Of a DNA stretch of 64,000 nucleotides, positions 36,289 through 47,163 are shown piece after piece. A model generated the notes under the pieces. The model made no database searches and was not told the DNA's origin. It saw only the letters and a list, made by a program, of their open reading frames with translations. How positions within the stretch are numbered: the first letter of the stretch is position 1; the number at the start of each line of letters is the position of its first letter. The position numbers and the translations under genes were made by a program. This DNA comes from Rhizobiales bacterium Ga0077525 (lineage in GTDB: Bacteria; Pseudomonadota; Alphaproteobacteria; Rhizobiales; Xanthobacteraceae), in assembly GCA_001464835.1 (NCBI GenBank), contig LNDS01000046.1, positions 1 through 64,000 of the forward strand, read 5' to 3'.

Positions 36289-38565
36289 CTACTCGTTGAG
36301 CGACATTTGCGGCGCCGTTGCGGCACCGGAATCTTGTTCGGTATCTTGCTTGGGCGGAACTTCCGGCTTGCCGGCGGCGGAAAACCGCATGCGCACCCAG
36401 GCGCCGCGCTGCCCGGGGATCTTGTCGGCGGCGTCGCGCAGATCGAGATGACCACCGTGCTCCTCGGCGATGCGGCCGACGATGGCGAGGCCGAGGCCGG
36501 TGCCCTTCTCGCGCGTCGTCACATAGGGTTCGACCAGCCGGCTGCGGTTTTCCTTCGGCAGGCCGATACCGTTGTCGACAACATCGATGACGATATCGCC
36601 GCCATCGCGCGCGGCGAACACCTTGATCGAGCCTTTGCCGAGTTCATCCGGCGGCACCGCGGCAATCGCCTCGGTGGCGTTCTTGATCAGGTTGGTCAGG
36701 CCTTGCGAGATCAGGCGGCGGTCGAACAAAGCCGGCATCGGGCTCTCGGCAATCTCGGCTTCGATATCGATCTCGGCATTGCCGACGCGCATCAGGAACA
36801 CCGCCTGGCGCACCGTGTCGGCGACGTCCTCGGCAACGATGACGGGCTTGGGCATGCGGGCGAATTTGGAGAACTCATCGACCATGCGGCGGATATCATC
36901 GACCTGGCGCACGATGGTGTCGGTGCATTGCGCGAAGACGCCGTCGGCGCCTTCGCCGATCACCTTGCCGTATTTGCGGCGCAGCCGTTCGGCCGAAAGC
37001 TGGATCGGGGTGAGCGGATTCTTGATTTCATGCGCGATGCGGCGCGCGATATCGGCCCACGCCGAGGTGCGCTGCGCTGCGACCAGTTCGGTAATGTCAT
37101 CGAGCGTGATGACGTAGCCATGGTCGGCCTGGCCCGATTGTTCGCCGGTAACGCGCACCGACAAATTGCGTTCGCGGCCGTTGCGCGAGATCGTCACCTG
37201 GTCCTGCGTGCGCGCGCCGGCCTTGGCGGCGAGCATGATGGGTTTCAACTCGGGAAACACTTCTTCGAGCGGCTTGCCGAGCGCCTCGTCTTCGTTGCGG
37301 CCGATCAGCTTTTCCGCCGAGCGGTTGAGAATGCGGACATGACCGGAACTGTCGATGCCGATGACGCCAGCGGAGGCGCCGGCCAGCACCGCCTCGGTGA
37401 ACTGCCGCCGCGTATCGATGACGTCGCGGGCGCGCACCAGATCGTCGCGCTGCGTGCGCAATTCCTGCGTCATGCGGTTGAAGGTCTCGCCGAGATGGGC
37501 GAGATCGCCTTCCGCCTGCCGCACCGGCACCCGCACATACAGGTTGCCCTCCGACACCGCGTTGGCGGCGCCGATAAGGCGGCGGATTGGCGCCACCAGC
37601 CTGTTGGCGAAATTGAAACCGATCCACACCGCCGACAACAGCACGATCAGCGCGATGACCGTGTACATCAGCGCGAAAGCGACCTGCACGCCGGTGCGGC
37701 GCGCCTCGATGGCGGTGTATTCCTGGACGCTCTCTTGCGTCGCGCGCAATTGCGGCACGACGCGCGGATCAAGAAGTCTCGTCACATATAAAAAGCGGTC
37801 GTCAAAATTCTGCAACTTGACGATGGCCGCGACGTAATTGGTGTCCGGCAAAAGGACCAGTTGCGGCTCTTTATCGCTGATGGTCGGCAAGGCCTCGCGC
37901 GGCGGCAGAGCGAAAGTCTGGGTGGTCCGCACGGCCGCGCGCCCCACCACATCGAGATTTTGATCCAGCACGATGACCGCGCCGAGACCGCGCACGGCGG
38001 CCTGGAAGGTCAGGAACTGCTCAAGCTTCTCGGGTTCGGCGTCGAAGACGGCTTTCGAGCGCGACAATTCGATGGCGACGACCAGAATGTCCGAGCGCAC
38101 GATCTGGGCATGGTCGTTGAGATAGGCCTGCGCCACCACCAGCGAGTTCTCGATTGCGGCGCGGGTGCGCGTCGAGAACAGCCGGTCGAGGCCGCGGTCG
38201 AGCGTGACGCTGGCGACGATGGCGACCAGGATCGCCGGCGCCGCGGCGATCAGCGAGAACAGGCCGACGATGCGGACATGCAGCTTGGCGGCGGCCCGTC
38301 CCGAGCGGCGCGCCTGCACCACCTGCCAGACTTCCCGCACGATGATGGCGATCAAAAGGACGACGGTGGCGGCGTTGATCAGCAGCAAAGTGACGACGAC
38401 GTAGTGGGTCGGCGCGATCGGCGTCAGGTCGGCGAGCACGACGAAGGTGGCGAAGGCCGACAGCAGCGCCAAAGCGACTGCCAGCGGCCCCAGGATACGG
38501 CGCTCTTCGCGGCGCGTCGGGGCGGCCAGCGCAGGGTCGGCAGTGACGGCCTGATCGACGCTCAT
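36289..38565 (-). CDS. ntrY: Sensor histidine kinase NtrY
   Basis: A 758-residue membrane kinase. Four membrane helices: two N-terminal (LGPLAVALALLSAFATFVVL, YVVVTLLLINAATVVLLIAI), one near residue 95 and one after a periplasmic segment (ALMYTVIALIVLLSAVWIGF). Then HAMP, PAS (FTEAVLAGASAGVIGIDSSG), HisKA with His512 ([16 protein letters not shown]), and HATPase ([16 protein letters not shown]). Pairs with NtrX. Its 194-base upstream gap probably carries the ntrYX promoter. Confidence 0.96.
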   Translation of the reverse strand: MSVDQAVTADPALAAPTRREERRILGPLAVALALLSAFATFVVLADLTPIAPTHYVVVTLLLINAATVVLLIAIIVREVWQVVQARRSGRAAAKLHVRIVGLFSLIAAAPAILVAIVASVTLDRGLDRLFSTRTRAAIENSLVVAQAYLNDHAQIVRSDILVVAIELSRSKAVFDAEPEKLEQFLTFQAAVRGLGAVIVLDQNLDVVGRAAVRTTQTFALPPREALPTISDKEPQLVLLPDTNYVAAIVKLQNFDDRFLYVTRLLDPRVVPQLRATQESVQEYTAIEARRTGVQVAFALMYTVIALIVLLSAVWIGFNFANRLVAPIRRLIGAANAVSEGNLYVRVPVRQAEGDLAHLGETFNRMTQELRTQRDDLVRARDVIDTRRQFTEAVLAGASAGVIGIDSSGHVRILNRSAEKLIGRNEDEALGKPLEEVFPELKPIMLAAKAGARTQDQVTISRNGRERNLSVRVTGEQSGQADHGYVITLDDITELVAAQRTSAWADIARRIAHEIKNPLTPIQLSAERLRRKYGKVIGEGADGVFAQCTDTIVRQVDDIRRMVDEFSKFARMPKPVIVAEDVADTVRQAVFLMRVGNAEIDIEAEIAESPMPALFDRRLISQGLTNLIKNATEAIAAVPPDELGKGSIKVFAARDGGDIVIDVVDNGIGLPKENRSRLVEPYVTTREKGTGLGLAIVGRIAEEHGGHLDLRDAADKIPGQRGAWVRMRFSAAGKPEVPPKQDTEQDSGAATAPQMSLNE

Positions 38566-38697
38566 TGAGTTTGGCTATCCTTGGCAGCGAGGGCAGCGAG
38601 CTTTTGGCAGCGAGGCGGCGAGAGCCGCGGAGACGCCAAGGAGGGCAAACCTGCGCAAAAGGCTGCCTTCGGTGACTGTGATGCTTTTATACAACAA

Positions 38698-38718
38698 TGT
38701 TGCCGAATTGCGACAACA
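38698..38718. promoter_or_regulatory. Dyad in front of ntrY, possible operator
   Basis: TGTTGCCG (38698-38705) and CGACAACA (38711-38718) form an inverted repeat with one mismatch around AATTG. It stands about 130 bases upstream of the ntrY ATG and right behind the LLM gene's stop; an AT-rich TTGTATAAAAG (minus strand) lies beside it and could be a -10 element. Its role in ntrYX control is inferred only. Confidence 0.3.
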
Positions 38719-38759
38719 GTGCGGCGCTCAACCACAGTTTCAGTTAATGGGCGGGCCGA

Positions 38760-39794
38760 CTAGGCGTCGACCATCTCCCGCACCAAAGGCGCGACCTTGC
38801 GGCCGTACAGCTCGATGCAGCGCGTCATTTTGGCGTGCGACAGCGGGCCGGCCGAATACTTCATGTCGAAGCGCGTCGCGCCGATCGCCTTGATGGTCGC
38901 AGCGATCTTGCGGGCGACGGTTTCCGGGCTGCCGACATAAAGCGAGCCGGTTTCGATCTCGCGCTCGAATTCCGTCTTGCCGAAAGGCGGCCAGCCGCGC
39001 TCGGACCCGATCTTGTCCCGCATGCGCTTGTAGTCAGCGAACAGCTCCTCGCGCGCCAATGCGTCGCTCTCGGCGACATAGCCGTGCGAGTGCACGCCGA
39101 TCGGCAGCGCGGGCTTGCCCTGCTCGCTCAAGGCGCGGCGATAGAGATCGGCGAAGGGCGCAAAGCGCTTCGGCTCGCCGCCGATGATCGCCAGCATCAT
39201 CGGGAAACCATAATGCGCGGCGCGCATCACCGACTCCGGCGTGCCACCGACGCCGATCCAGGTGGTGAGCGTGTCGGATTCGGTTTTCGGAAAGATCGGC
39301 TGATTCTTCAGCGGCGGTCGCGTGCGGCCCTGCCAGGTCACCGGCTGCTGCTGGATGACTTTGGCGTAGAGATCGAGCTTTTCGTTGAACAGCTCTTCGT
39401 ACTGATTGAGGTCAAAGCCGAACAGCGGAAACGACTCGATGAACGAGCCGCGGCCGAGGATGACTTCAGCGCGGCCGTTCGACACGGCGTCCAAGGTCGC
39501 AAAGCGCTGATAGACGCGGATCGGATCGTCCGACGACAGCACCGTGACGGCGGAGCCAAGGCGGATGCGCTTGGTGCGGGCGGCGATCGCGGCCAGCACC
39601 ATTTCCGGCGAGGTCACCGCAAAGTCGGCGCGATGATGTTCGCCGACGCCAAGGAAGTCGACGCCCGCTTCATCGGCGGCAACGCCCTCCTCGACCAGAT
39701 CGCGCATCACCTGCGCGGCGTGAAGCGGCTTGCCGTCGGGGCCATCGGTGATGTCGCCGAAGGTATCGAGGCCGAGTTCGATGGGTGGGCACAT
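38760..39794 (-). CDS. LLM-class flavin-dependent oxidoreductase
   Basis: A 344-residue luciferase-like TIM-barrel protein. Characteristic segments: DFLGVGEHHRADFAVTSPE, RIRLGSAVTVLSSDDPIRVY, GRAEVILGRGSFIESF and WIGVGGTPESVMRAA. The family uses FMN or F420. Substrate unknown. It lies between ntrC and ntrY on the same strand, interrupting the usual ntrBC-ntrYX order. It has its own gap on both sides, so it need not be part of either operon. Confidence 0.85.
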   Translation of the reverse strand: MCPPIELGLDTFGDITDGPDGKPLHAAQVMRDLVEEGVAADEAGVDFLGVGEHHRADFAVTSPEMVLAAIAARTKRIRLGSAVTVLSSDDPIRVYQRFATLDAVSNGRAEVILGRGSFIESFPLFGFDLNQYEELFNEKLDLYAKVIQQQPVTWQGRTRPPLKNQPIFPKTESDTLTTWIGVGGTPESVMRAAHYGFPMMLAIIGGEPKRFAPFADLYRRALSEQGKPALPIGVHSHGYVAESDALAREELFADYKRMRDKIGSERGWPPFGKTEFEREIETGSLYVGSPETVARKIAATIKAIGATRFDMKYSAGPLSHAKMTRCIELYGRKVAPLVREMVDA

Positions 39795-39872
39795 GGATTA
39801 TACCTCGCGCGTCCCTGTCAGTTCAGGGCGAGCGGTAAATACGCCTTATCGGTTGAAATGCAACGACCCAAA

Positions 39873-40064
39873 CCCGTCATCCTGAGGTGCGAGCCATAAG
39901 CGCGTTAACGCGCTATGGCGAGCCTCGAAGGATGGACGGCCTGTGACGCTCGGGCCGTCGCCCACGGATGTCGGGTTTACCCGACATCCGAATGAAATGT
40001 GCGCAAGTCGGCTATAGCCGACTTGCGATGGCTCACGCTGCGCGTGAGCACCTCAGGGTGACGG
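39873..40064. repeat. 192-bp nested palindromic repeat between the LLM gene and ntrC
   Basis: Outer arms CCGTCATCCTGAGGTGC (39873-39889) and GCACCTCAGGGTGACGG (40048-40064) are inverted with one mismatch. Inside are four dyads: a near-palindrome centred on GCGCGTTAACGCGC (39893-39917); GGATGTCGGGT/ACCCGACATCC (39966-39989); a perfect 26-bp palindrome CGCAAGTCGGCTA/TAGCCGACTTGCG (40002-40027); and GCTCACGC/GCGTGAGC (40031-40049). The outer CCTCAGGGTGACGG and CGAGCCTCGAAGGATG resemble dispersed intergenic repeats of Bradyrhizobium-type genomes, as I recall. Confidence 0.8.
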
Positions 40065-40071
40065 AGTCGGA

Positions 40072-41514
<1,443 letters not shown>

Positions 41515-41523
41515 TCTGTTACC

Positions 41524-42666
41524 TCACGGGCTCTGGACGGACGGCGCATCGTCGATGACGCCGTCGCCGCTGTAGATGGGCATCAGCACGCGGAAGGTGG
41601 TCCGCCGCGGCTGCGATTCACATTCGATAATTCCGCCGTGGTCGCCGACGATTTTGGCAACCAGAGCAAGGCCGAGACCGCTGCCGGTCCGCTTCGTGGT
41701 GACGAAGGGATCGAACAGATGCGGCATGAGATCGTCCGGCACGCCAGGCCCGTTGTCGCGGACGCAGAATTCGAGCGGCAGCGATACGCGCGCATTGGTG
41801 CCGGGCACGGCAAGCCGCACGCCGGGACGGAACGCGGTGGTCAACTGGATTTCGCCGTCGGCGGCGGTCTCGCCGATCGCCTCGGCGGCGTTCTTCACGA
41901 GGTTGAGGAACACCTGGATGAGCTGGTCGCGGTTGGCCAGCACCGGCGGCAGCGACGGGTCGTATTCCTTGACGAACTTGATGTGGCGGGCAAAGCCGGT
42001 CTGCGCCAGCCGCATGACGTGATCCAAGATAACATGGATGTTGACCGGCTCGCGTTCGACCGGACGTTCGTCGGCGAACACTTCCATGCGGTCGACCAGC
42101 TTCACGATGCGGTCGGTCTCGTCGCAAATGAGCGTGGTGAGCTGGCGGTCTTCGTCGCCGGCGGATTGCTCGAGCAACTGGGCGGCGCCGCGAATGCCGG
42201 ACAACGGGTTCTTGATTTCATGCGCCAGCATGGCGGCGAGCGCGATCACCGAGCGCGCGGCGCCGCGATGCGTCAACTGGCGGTCCATCTTGTCGGCGAT
42301 GGTGCGTTCCTGCAGCATGACGATGACGTGGTTGTCGTATTCCGCCAAGGGCGCGACGTGCAGATCGACCAGCCGTTCGCCCGGATTGCGCGGCGTCGCC
42401 AGATCGACCTTGTATTCGTTGACCGCCGAGCCCGTGCGGCGCACCTGCTCGATCAAGGTCAACAGCGGCGAGCCGAACGGCACCAGATCGCGCAGCATGT
42501 TCCGGCGCAGCATCGGGATCGAGGCTTCAAAAAACTGTTCGGCGGCGACATTGGCGTCGGCGATCTTGCCGTCCGGCGACACCATGATCACCGGATGCGG
42601 CAGTGCATTGAGCATGGCGTCGGCGGAGATGGTCTCGCGCGTGGAAACGGCGTGAGCGCGGCTCAT
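41524..42666 (-). CDS. ntrB: Nitrogen regulation sensor kinase NtrB
   Basis: A 380-residue cytosolic kinase. PAS domain (about 14-125), HisKA with His149 ([20 protein letters not shown]), and HATPase ([21 protein letters not shown]). It phosphorylates NtrC under control of PII. Its ATG overlaps the dusB stop (42663-42666), so dusB-ntrB-ntrC is one unit. Confidence 0.97.
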   Translation of the reverse strand: MSRAHAVSTRETISADAMLNALPHPVIMVSPDGKIADANVAAEQFFEASIPMLRRNMLRDLVPFGSPLLTLIEQVRRTGSAVNEYKVDLATPRNPGERLVDLHVAPLAEYDNHVIVMLQERTIADKMDRQLTHRGAARSVIALAAMLAHEIKNPLSGIRGAAQLLEQSAGDEDRQLTTLICDETDRIVKLVDRMEVFADERPVEREPVNIHVILDHVMRLAQTGFARHIKFVKEYDPSLPPVLANRDQLIQVFLNLVKNAAEAIGETAADGEIQLTTAFRPGVRLAVPGTNARVSLPLEFCVRDNGPGVPDDLMPHLFDPFVTTKRTGSGLGLALVAKIVGDHGGIIECESQPRRTTFRVLMPIYSGDGVIDDAPSVQSP

Positions 42667-43712
42667 GCGGCAGTCCTCCAGCCGAAGGCGTCATAGGCCT
42701 CGGCTAAAAACTTGCGTGCATCGACCGGCTGTTCGGCGGTCAATACGCGGGCGCGGTGCGTCTTCAACAGATCGTCGGATGCGCCGGCGCTCTCGGCCGC
42801 GGCATCGAGCGCCCAGGCAAGATGCTTGCGGGCATGCTTGCGGCCGATTTTGACGCCGTGATGCGTCAGCATCTCGTCATACATCGCATCGATCAACGCC
42901 AGTTGTTCGCTCAAGGGCGGTGCGCCTTCGCGTTTGCCACTGTCGAGATACCGCGCGACCTGGCCGGGAAACCACGGCCGGCCTTGCGCGGCGCGGCCGA
43001 CCATCACCGCGTCGGCGCCGGACGCTTTGAGTGCGCGGTCGGCATCGTCGAACGAGCGAATGTCGCCATTGACGATGACCGGAACGCCGACCGATTGCTT
43101 GACTTCGCGCACAGCGGCCCAGTCGGCGCTGCCGTCATAGAACTGGCAACGGGTGCGGCCATGCACCGTGATCATTTTGACGCCGGCATTTTCAGCGCGT
43201 CGCGCCAGCTCCGGCGCATTGAGCGATGTCGTGTCCCAGCCGAGCCGCATCTTCAAGGTCACCGGCACCTTCACAGCGTTGACGGTGGCGTCGATGAGCG
43301 TGAGAGCGTGGTCGAGATCGCGCATCAGTGCCGAACCGGCCGAACCATTGGTCACCTGCTTGGACGGGCAACCCATATTGATGTCGATGATCTGTGCGCC
43401 CTGCCCCTCGACGATGCGGGCGCCCTCCGCCATCCAGTGCGTTTCGCAGCCGGCGAGCTGCACGACGTTGATGGCGACACCGTCGCCGCGGCTGCGCACA
43501 TTGGCCTCACGCTGGCCCTGCGCCAAGCCGGCGCAAGCCGTCATCTCGGACACGACCAAGCCGGCGCCGAGGCGCTCGGCGGCGCGGCGGAACGGCGCGT
43601 CGGTAATGCCGGACATCGGCGCCAAAATCACGCGATTCGGCACAGCCACGGAACCGACATTCAATGTCGCTGCCGGAAACATTGCCCCCGCGTTGAGACC
43701 TCTGCCCATCAT
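42663..43712 (-). CDS. dusB: tRNA-dihydrouridine synthase DusB
   Basis: A 349-residue FMN TIM-barrel enzyme that reduces uridines in the tRNA D-loop. Motifs: [35 protein letters not shown] with the catalytic Cys, and [10 protein letters not shown]. In rhizobia this gene is called nifR3 and begins the ntrBC operon. ATG 43712 is followed by a second ATG at 43709, which is an equally possible start. Confidence 0.96.
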   Translation of the reverse strand: MMGRGLNAGAMFPAATLNVGSVAVPNRVILAPMSGITDAPFRRAAERLGAGLVVSEMTACAGLAQGQREANVRSRGDGVAINVVQLAGCETHWMAEGARIVEGQGAQIIDINMGCPSKQVTNGSAGSALMRDLDHALTLIDATVNAVKVPVTLKMRLGWDTTSLNAPELARRAENAGVKMITVHGRTRCQFYDGSADWAAVREVKQSVGVPVIVNGDIRSFDDADRALKASGADAVMVGRAAQGRPWFPGQVARYLDSGKREGAPPLSEQLALIDAMYDEMLTHHGVKIGRKHARKHLAWALDAAAESAGASDDLLKTHRARVLTAEQPVDARKFLAEAYDAFGWRTAA

Positions 43713-43737
43713 TTAGGCGATACCTTTCATTGCTTAG

Positions 43738-43778
43738 AGTTTAGCCATTTTACCGGACCGTGCAAGTGCTGCACTGCA
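43738..43778 (-). promoter_or_regulatory. Candidate dusB-ntrBC promoter with overlapping dyad
   Basis: On the minus strand, TTGCAC (43765-43760), a 16-base spacer and TAAACT (43743-43738) resemble a sigma70 promoter, placing the transcript start near 43730, about 18 bases before the ATG. A dyad TGCAAGTGC-TGCACTGCA (43761-43778, plus strand) overlaps the -35. It resembles an NtrC box (TGCA-N-TGCA) but the spacing is one base longer than the usual TGCAC-N7-GTGCA form. Confidence 0.4.
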
Positions 43779-43929
43779 ATATTTTGCTCATGCTTAAGTT
43801 TGCGGGGTGCATAAGTCGCGCTTTTGGCCATGGTCCTTGCCCGAATGCAGGTTTGCCATTTAGGCATCAGGCGCGTTTCCGCCGGAGCCCGGAACGCGGT
43901 AAAGCGGTGGTTCAGGAGTGCCTCCTAGC

Positions 43930-45123
43930 ATGGCGTCAGAGACCGGGGAAAAAGTCGCAGCCGTGATCGTCGCCGCCGGGCGCGGCACCCGCGCCGGCCA
44001 AAGCGATGTGCCGAAGCAGTTCCGCGCAATCGGCGGCGAGACCCTGTTGCGGCGGACCCTTGGCCTGTTCGCCGACAAAACCCTGTGCGGCCTGGCTCAG
44101 ACCGTCATCCATCCCGACAATACCGCGCTCTATGCGCAGGCCGCCGAAGGCTTTGCGCTGTTGCCGCCGGTGCACGGCGGCGCCACCCGGCAGGCCTCCG
44201 TCCATGCCGGGCTGGAGGCGCTGGTGCCGCATGCGCCGGACGTTGTGCTGGTGCACGACGCCGCGCGGCCCTTCGCCAGCCGCGCGCTGGTCGCGCGCGC
44301 CATTGACGCGGCGCGGAAAACCGGCGCGGCGATCCCGGGACTGCCGGTGACCGACACGATCAAAAGCATCGACCGGCGCGGCTTTGTCGGCGAGACTCTG
44401 GCACGCGATTCTCTGCGCGCGGTGCAGACGCCGCAGGCCTTTGCGTTTGAACCTTTGCTCGAGGCGCATCGCCGCGCGGTGCGCGAAGGACGCGACGACT
44501 TCACCGACGATGCGGCGATTGCCGAATGGGCCGGGATGCAGGTATCCGTATTCGACGGCGAGAGCGGCAATATCAAGATCACTCATCCGGAAGATTTCAT
44601 GCGCGCCGAAGCGATGACCATGGGACTTCTCGGTGATGTACGCACCGGCAGCGGCATCGATGTGCATGCCTTCGGAGCCGGTGACCATGTCATCGTCGGT
44701 GGCATCAACATTCCGCACGTCCAGGCCCTCACCGGCCATTCCGATGCCGACGTCGGCTTGCACGCGCTGACCGACGCCATCCTTGGCGCGCTGGCCGACG
44801 GCGACATCGGCGCGCATTTTCCGCCGAGCGATCCGCAATGGCGCGGCGCATCGTCCGACCGGTTTTTGCAATTCGCTATCGAGCGCGTGAGCGCGCGGGG
44901 CGGCCGCATCGCGCATCTCGATCTCACGATTGTTTGCGAACGGCCCAAAATCGGCCCGCACCGCGACGCCATGCGCGCCTCGATCGCCCGCATCGCCGGC
45001 ATCGATATCGGCCGCGTCGCCGTGAAGGCGACCACCAGCGAGCAACTAGGCTTTACCGGACGCGGCGAAGGCATCGCCGCCTATGCGACGGCGACCGTCA
45101 GACTTCCCTGGAGCGAACCATGA
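43930..45123 (+). CDS. ispDF: Bifunctional IspD/IspF
   Basis: A 397-residue fused enzyme of the MEP isoprenoid pathway. The N half is IspD, 2-C-methyl-D-erythritol 4-phosphate cytidylyltransferase ([28 protein letters not shown]). The C half is IspF, MEcPP synthase (SGIDVHAFG metal site, [16 protein letters not shown]). ATG 43930 is preferred over in-frame starts 12 bases upstream. The fusion is usual in alphaproteobacteria. The stop overlaps the next ATG. Confidence 0.96.
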   Translation: MASETGEKVAAVIVAAGRGTRAGQSDVPKQFRAIGGETLLRRTLGLFADKTLCGLAQTVIHPDNTALYAQAAEGFALLPPVHGGATRQASVHAGLEALVPHAPDVVLVHDAARPFASRALVARAIDAARKTGAAIPGLPVTDTIKSIDRRGFVGETLARDSLRAVQTPQAFAFEPLLEAHRRAVREGRDDFTDDAAIAEWAGMQVSVFDGESGNIKITHPEDFMRAEAMTMGLLGDVRTGSGIDVHAFGAGDHVIVGGINIPHVQALTGHSDADVGLHALTDAILGALADGDIGAHFPPSDPQWRGASSDRFLQFAIERVSARGGRIAHLDLTIVCERPKIGPHRDAMRASIARIAGIDIGRVAVKATTSEQLGFTGRGEGIAAYATATVRLPWSEP

Positions 45124-45707
45124 GATATCAAATAACCGAAGCGGCCGACATGCTGGTCAAATTGTGCATCGAAAAGAAACTGACCCTCGCTACCGCCGAA
45201 TCCTGCACCGGCGGCCTGGTTGCCGGCGCCTTGACCGACGTGCCGGGTTCTTCGGCCGTGTTCGATCGCGGTTACATCACCTATTCGAACGCCGCCAAGC
45301 AGCAGATGCTCGGCGTGCCGCCGGCGACGCTGAAACGCTACGGCGCGGTCAGCCGGCAGACGGCCGAGGCGATGGCAAGCGGTGCGCTGACCAGAAGCAA
45401 GGTCGATTTCGCCGTGGCGGTCACCGGCGTTGCCGGGCCCGACGGCGGCACAGCGGAAAAGCCGGTCGGGCTGGTGCATTTCGCCGTCGCGGCGCGCGAC
45501 GGCGCCTCGATGATTGCGGCCAAGCGCTTTGAAGGCAACCGCGAAGAGGTGCGGCACCAGTCTGTGGTGCAGGCATTGCGCATGTTGCGCGACCTTGTGG
45601 TTGGCGAAGAGGCCGAACGGCCGCGGTGGAAACCGCCGCAAAAGCCGGTCCGTCCGGTGATCGAGGAAGTGGTCATCAAGCCGTGGCCGGACCGGGAGCG
45701 GCGCTGA
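45120..45707 (+). CDS. pncC: Nicotinamide-nucleotide amidohydrolase (CinA C-terminal family)
   Basis: A 195-residue protein. [21 protein letters not shown] and [12 protein letters not shown] are the active region of the CinA C-terminal/PncC family, which deamidates NMN to nicotinate mononucleotide. It lacks the CinA N-terminal domain. The C-terminal 30 residues form a Pro/Arg-rich tail. It is coupled to ispDF by ATGA. Confidence 0.92.
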   Translation: MRYQITEAADMLVKLCIEKKLTLATAESCTGGLVAGALTDVPGSSAVFDRGYITYSNAAKQQMLGVPPATLKRYGAVSRQTAEAMASGALTRSKVDFAVAVTGVAGPDGGTAEKPVGLVHFAVAARDGASMIAAKRFEGNREEVRHQSVVQALRMLRDLVVGEEAERPRWKPPQKPVRPVIEEVVIKPWPDRERR

Positions 45708-45717
45708 GCGCAAAAAT

Positions 45718-46209
45718 ATGAGCGACCTCACCGGCTGGCAGCGCCATGCGCGCATCGCCGCTTTCCCCGTCATCGCCGTCTTCGCCGCTTTGCTGCTCGG
45801 TCAATTCGCCACCTTTCCTAACTTGCCCTGGTATGCCGGCCTGACCAAGCCGCCGTTCAATCCGCCCAACTGGATCTTCGGTCCGGTGTGGACGACCCTC
45901 TATGTCCTGATGGCCTTTGCAGCGTTCCGCATCGCGCGGCTGCCGCCTTCGCCGGCGCGGCGCGCGGCGCTCGTGCTGTTCTATCTGCAACTGCTGCTCA
46001 ACGCGGCGTGGCCGTGGATGTTCTTTGCCGCGCATTCGCCGCTGCTCGGACTGATCAACATCGTGCCGCAAGTTATTTTGGTGGTGGCGACAGCGACCGT
46101 GTTTATTCGTCTCGACCGCGTCGCCGGCATCTGTTTGTTGCCGCTGGTGGCTTGGATTGGCTTCGCAACCGTTCTCAACGCGGCGATCTGGCGGCTCAAC
46201 GGCGGATGA
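45718..46209 (+). CDS. tspO: TspO/MBR family protein
   Basis: A 163-residue membrane protein of five predicted helices. Motifs: WYAGLTKPPFNPPNWIFGPV, WTTLYVLMAFAAF and LLLNAAWPWMFF. TspO binds porphyrins and cholesterol-like ligands and regulates tetrapyrrole-linked processes in photosynthetic and other alphaproteobacteria. Starts 10 bases after pncC and its stop overlaps the next ATG. Confidence 0.93.
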   Translation: MSDLTGWQRHARIAAFPVIAVFAALLLGQFATFPNLPWYAGLTKPPFNPPNWIFGPVWTTLYVLMAFAAFRIARLPPSPARRAALVLFYLQLLLNAAWPWMFFAAHSPLLGLINIVPQVILVVATATVFIRLDRVAGICLLPLVAWIGFATVLNAAIWRLNGG

Positions 46210-46640
46210 CCGATCTTGCCGCCTATGCCGGTCTGTTCGCGGCGGCGCTGATCGCGGCCACGATCCTGCCGATGCAGTCGGAAGCGGCTTTGGTCGCCCT
46301 GCTGGTGTCCGGCTATTCGCCATGGGCGCTCCTGATCGTCGCCAGCATCGGCAATGTGCTGGGCTCGGTCATCAACTGGCTGCTCGGCCGCGGCATTGAA
46401 CGCTTCCGTGACCGGCGCTGGTTTCCCGCCAATGAGGCGGCGCTCGACCGCGCGCAAGGCTGGTACCGGCGTTACGGCAAGTGGTCGCTGCTGCTGAGCT
46501 GGGCGCCCATCATCGGCGATCCGCTGACGGTGATCGCCGGGGTCATGCGCGAGCCGTTGCCGGTGTTTCTATTGCTCGTCACCATCGCCAAAGTTGGGCG
46601 CTATGCCGTGCTGACCGTGGCAACGCTCGGGTTTCTCTAG
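46206..46640 (+). CDS. yqaA: YqaA family membrane protein
   Basis: A 144-residue protein of the DedA-like YqaA family, with about four membrane segments (YAGLFAAALIAATILPMQSE, WALLIVASIGNVLGSVINWL, YGKWSLLLSWAPIIGDPLTV, VFLLLVTIAKVGRYAVLT). The SWAPIIGDPLT motif is characteristic. Function unknown. Translationally coupled to tspO. Confidence 0.88.
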   Translation: MTDLAAYAGLFAAALIAATILPMQSEAALVALLVSGYSPWALLIVASIGNVLGSVINWLLGRGIERFRDRRWFPANEAALDRAQGWYRRYGKWSLLLSWAPIIGDPLTVIAGVMREPLPVFLLLVTIAKVGRYAVLTVATLGFL

Positions 46641-46656
46641 GGTCTCTTGTTTTGTC

Positions 46657-46700
46657 GCGTTTTCTTTACGCGAACCGGTTCCCACTTCGCTCGAAAACGC
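46657..46700. repeat. Interrupted palindrome centred on AACCGGTT in a convergent gap
   Basis: GCGTTTTC (46657-46664) and GAAAACGC (46693-46700) flank AACCGGTT (46673-46680). It lies in the 61-base gap between the convergent yqaA and COQ10/RatA-like genes and may act as a terminator in both directions. Very similar short elements are scattered through Bradyrhizobium-type genomes, as I recall. Confidence 0.6.
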
Positions 46701-46701
46701 T

Positions 46702-47160
46702 CTATGCGCTCTTCTTGCCGTAAACCTTGTCGGCGCGCTGCTCGAAGGCGACGGCGAATTTGCGGAACGCCGTGTCGAACATCGCGCCCATCAGCATGGC
46801 GAGCGTGCGGCTCTTGAATTCGTAGTCGATGAAGAACTCGACCTCGCAGCTCGTGTCGCCGGTTGGCTTGAAGGTCCAGCGGTTCTGCAAACGGCTGAAA
46901 GGACCGTCGAGATATTCGACCAGGATTTGCAGGTTCGGTTTATCGAGCGTGACGCGGCTGGTAAACGTTTGGCTGATAACCTTGTAGGCGACCGTCATGG
47001 CGGCGACCACGACAATGGTGTCGCCCTTTTCCGTGCGGCTGCGCACTTTCAAGGCCGTGCACAGCGGCACAAACTCCGGATATTGATCGACGTCGGCGAC
47101 CAGATCGAACATGTCGGCGGCCGCATGACGGACGCGGCGTTTGGTGGCGAATTGCGGCAT
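46702..47160 (-). CDS. COQ10/RatA-like START-domain protein
   Basis: A 152-residue SRPBCC (START-like) protein. The core MFDLVADVDQYPEFVPLC and FFIDYEFKSRTLAMLM are typical of the coenzyme Q-binding COQ10 / RatA group. Alphaproteobacterial versions probably help ubiquinone function. It begins 3 bases after lipA and ends the PDH-cysK-lipA series. Confidence 0.9.
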   Translation of the reverse strand: MPQFATKRRVRHAAADMFDLVADVDQYPEFVPLCTALKVRSRTEKGDTIVVVAAMTVAYKVISQTFTSRVTLDKPNLQILVEYLDGPFSRLQNRWTFKPTGDTSCEVEFFIDYEFKSRTLAMLMGAMFDTAFRKFAVAFEQRADKVYGKKSA

Positions 47161-47163
47161 GGA

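Noticed and set aside
36307-37791. 494-codon open frame on the plus strand
   Set aside because: Antisense to ntrY; shadow frame.
38579-38620. Short direct repeats TTGGCAGCGAGG
   Set aside because: Two 12-base copies in the ntrY leader; too short and isolated to be called a functional element.
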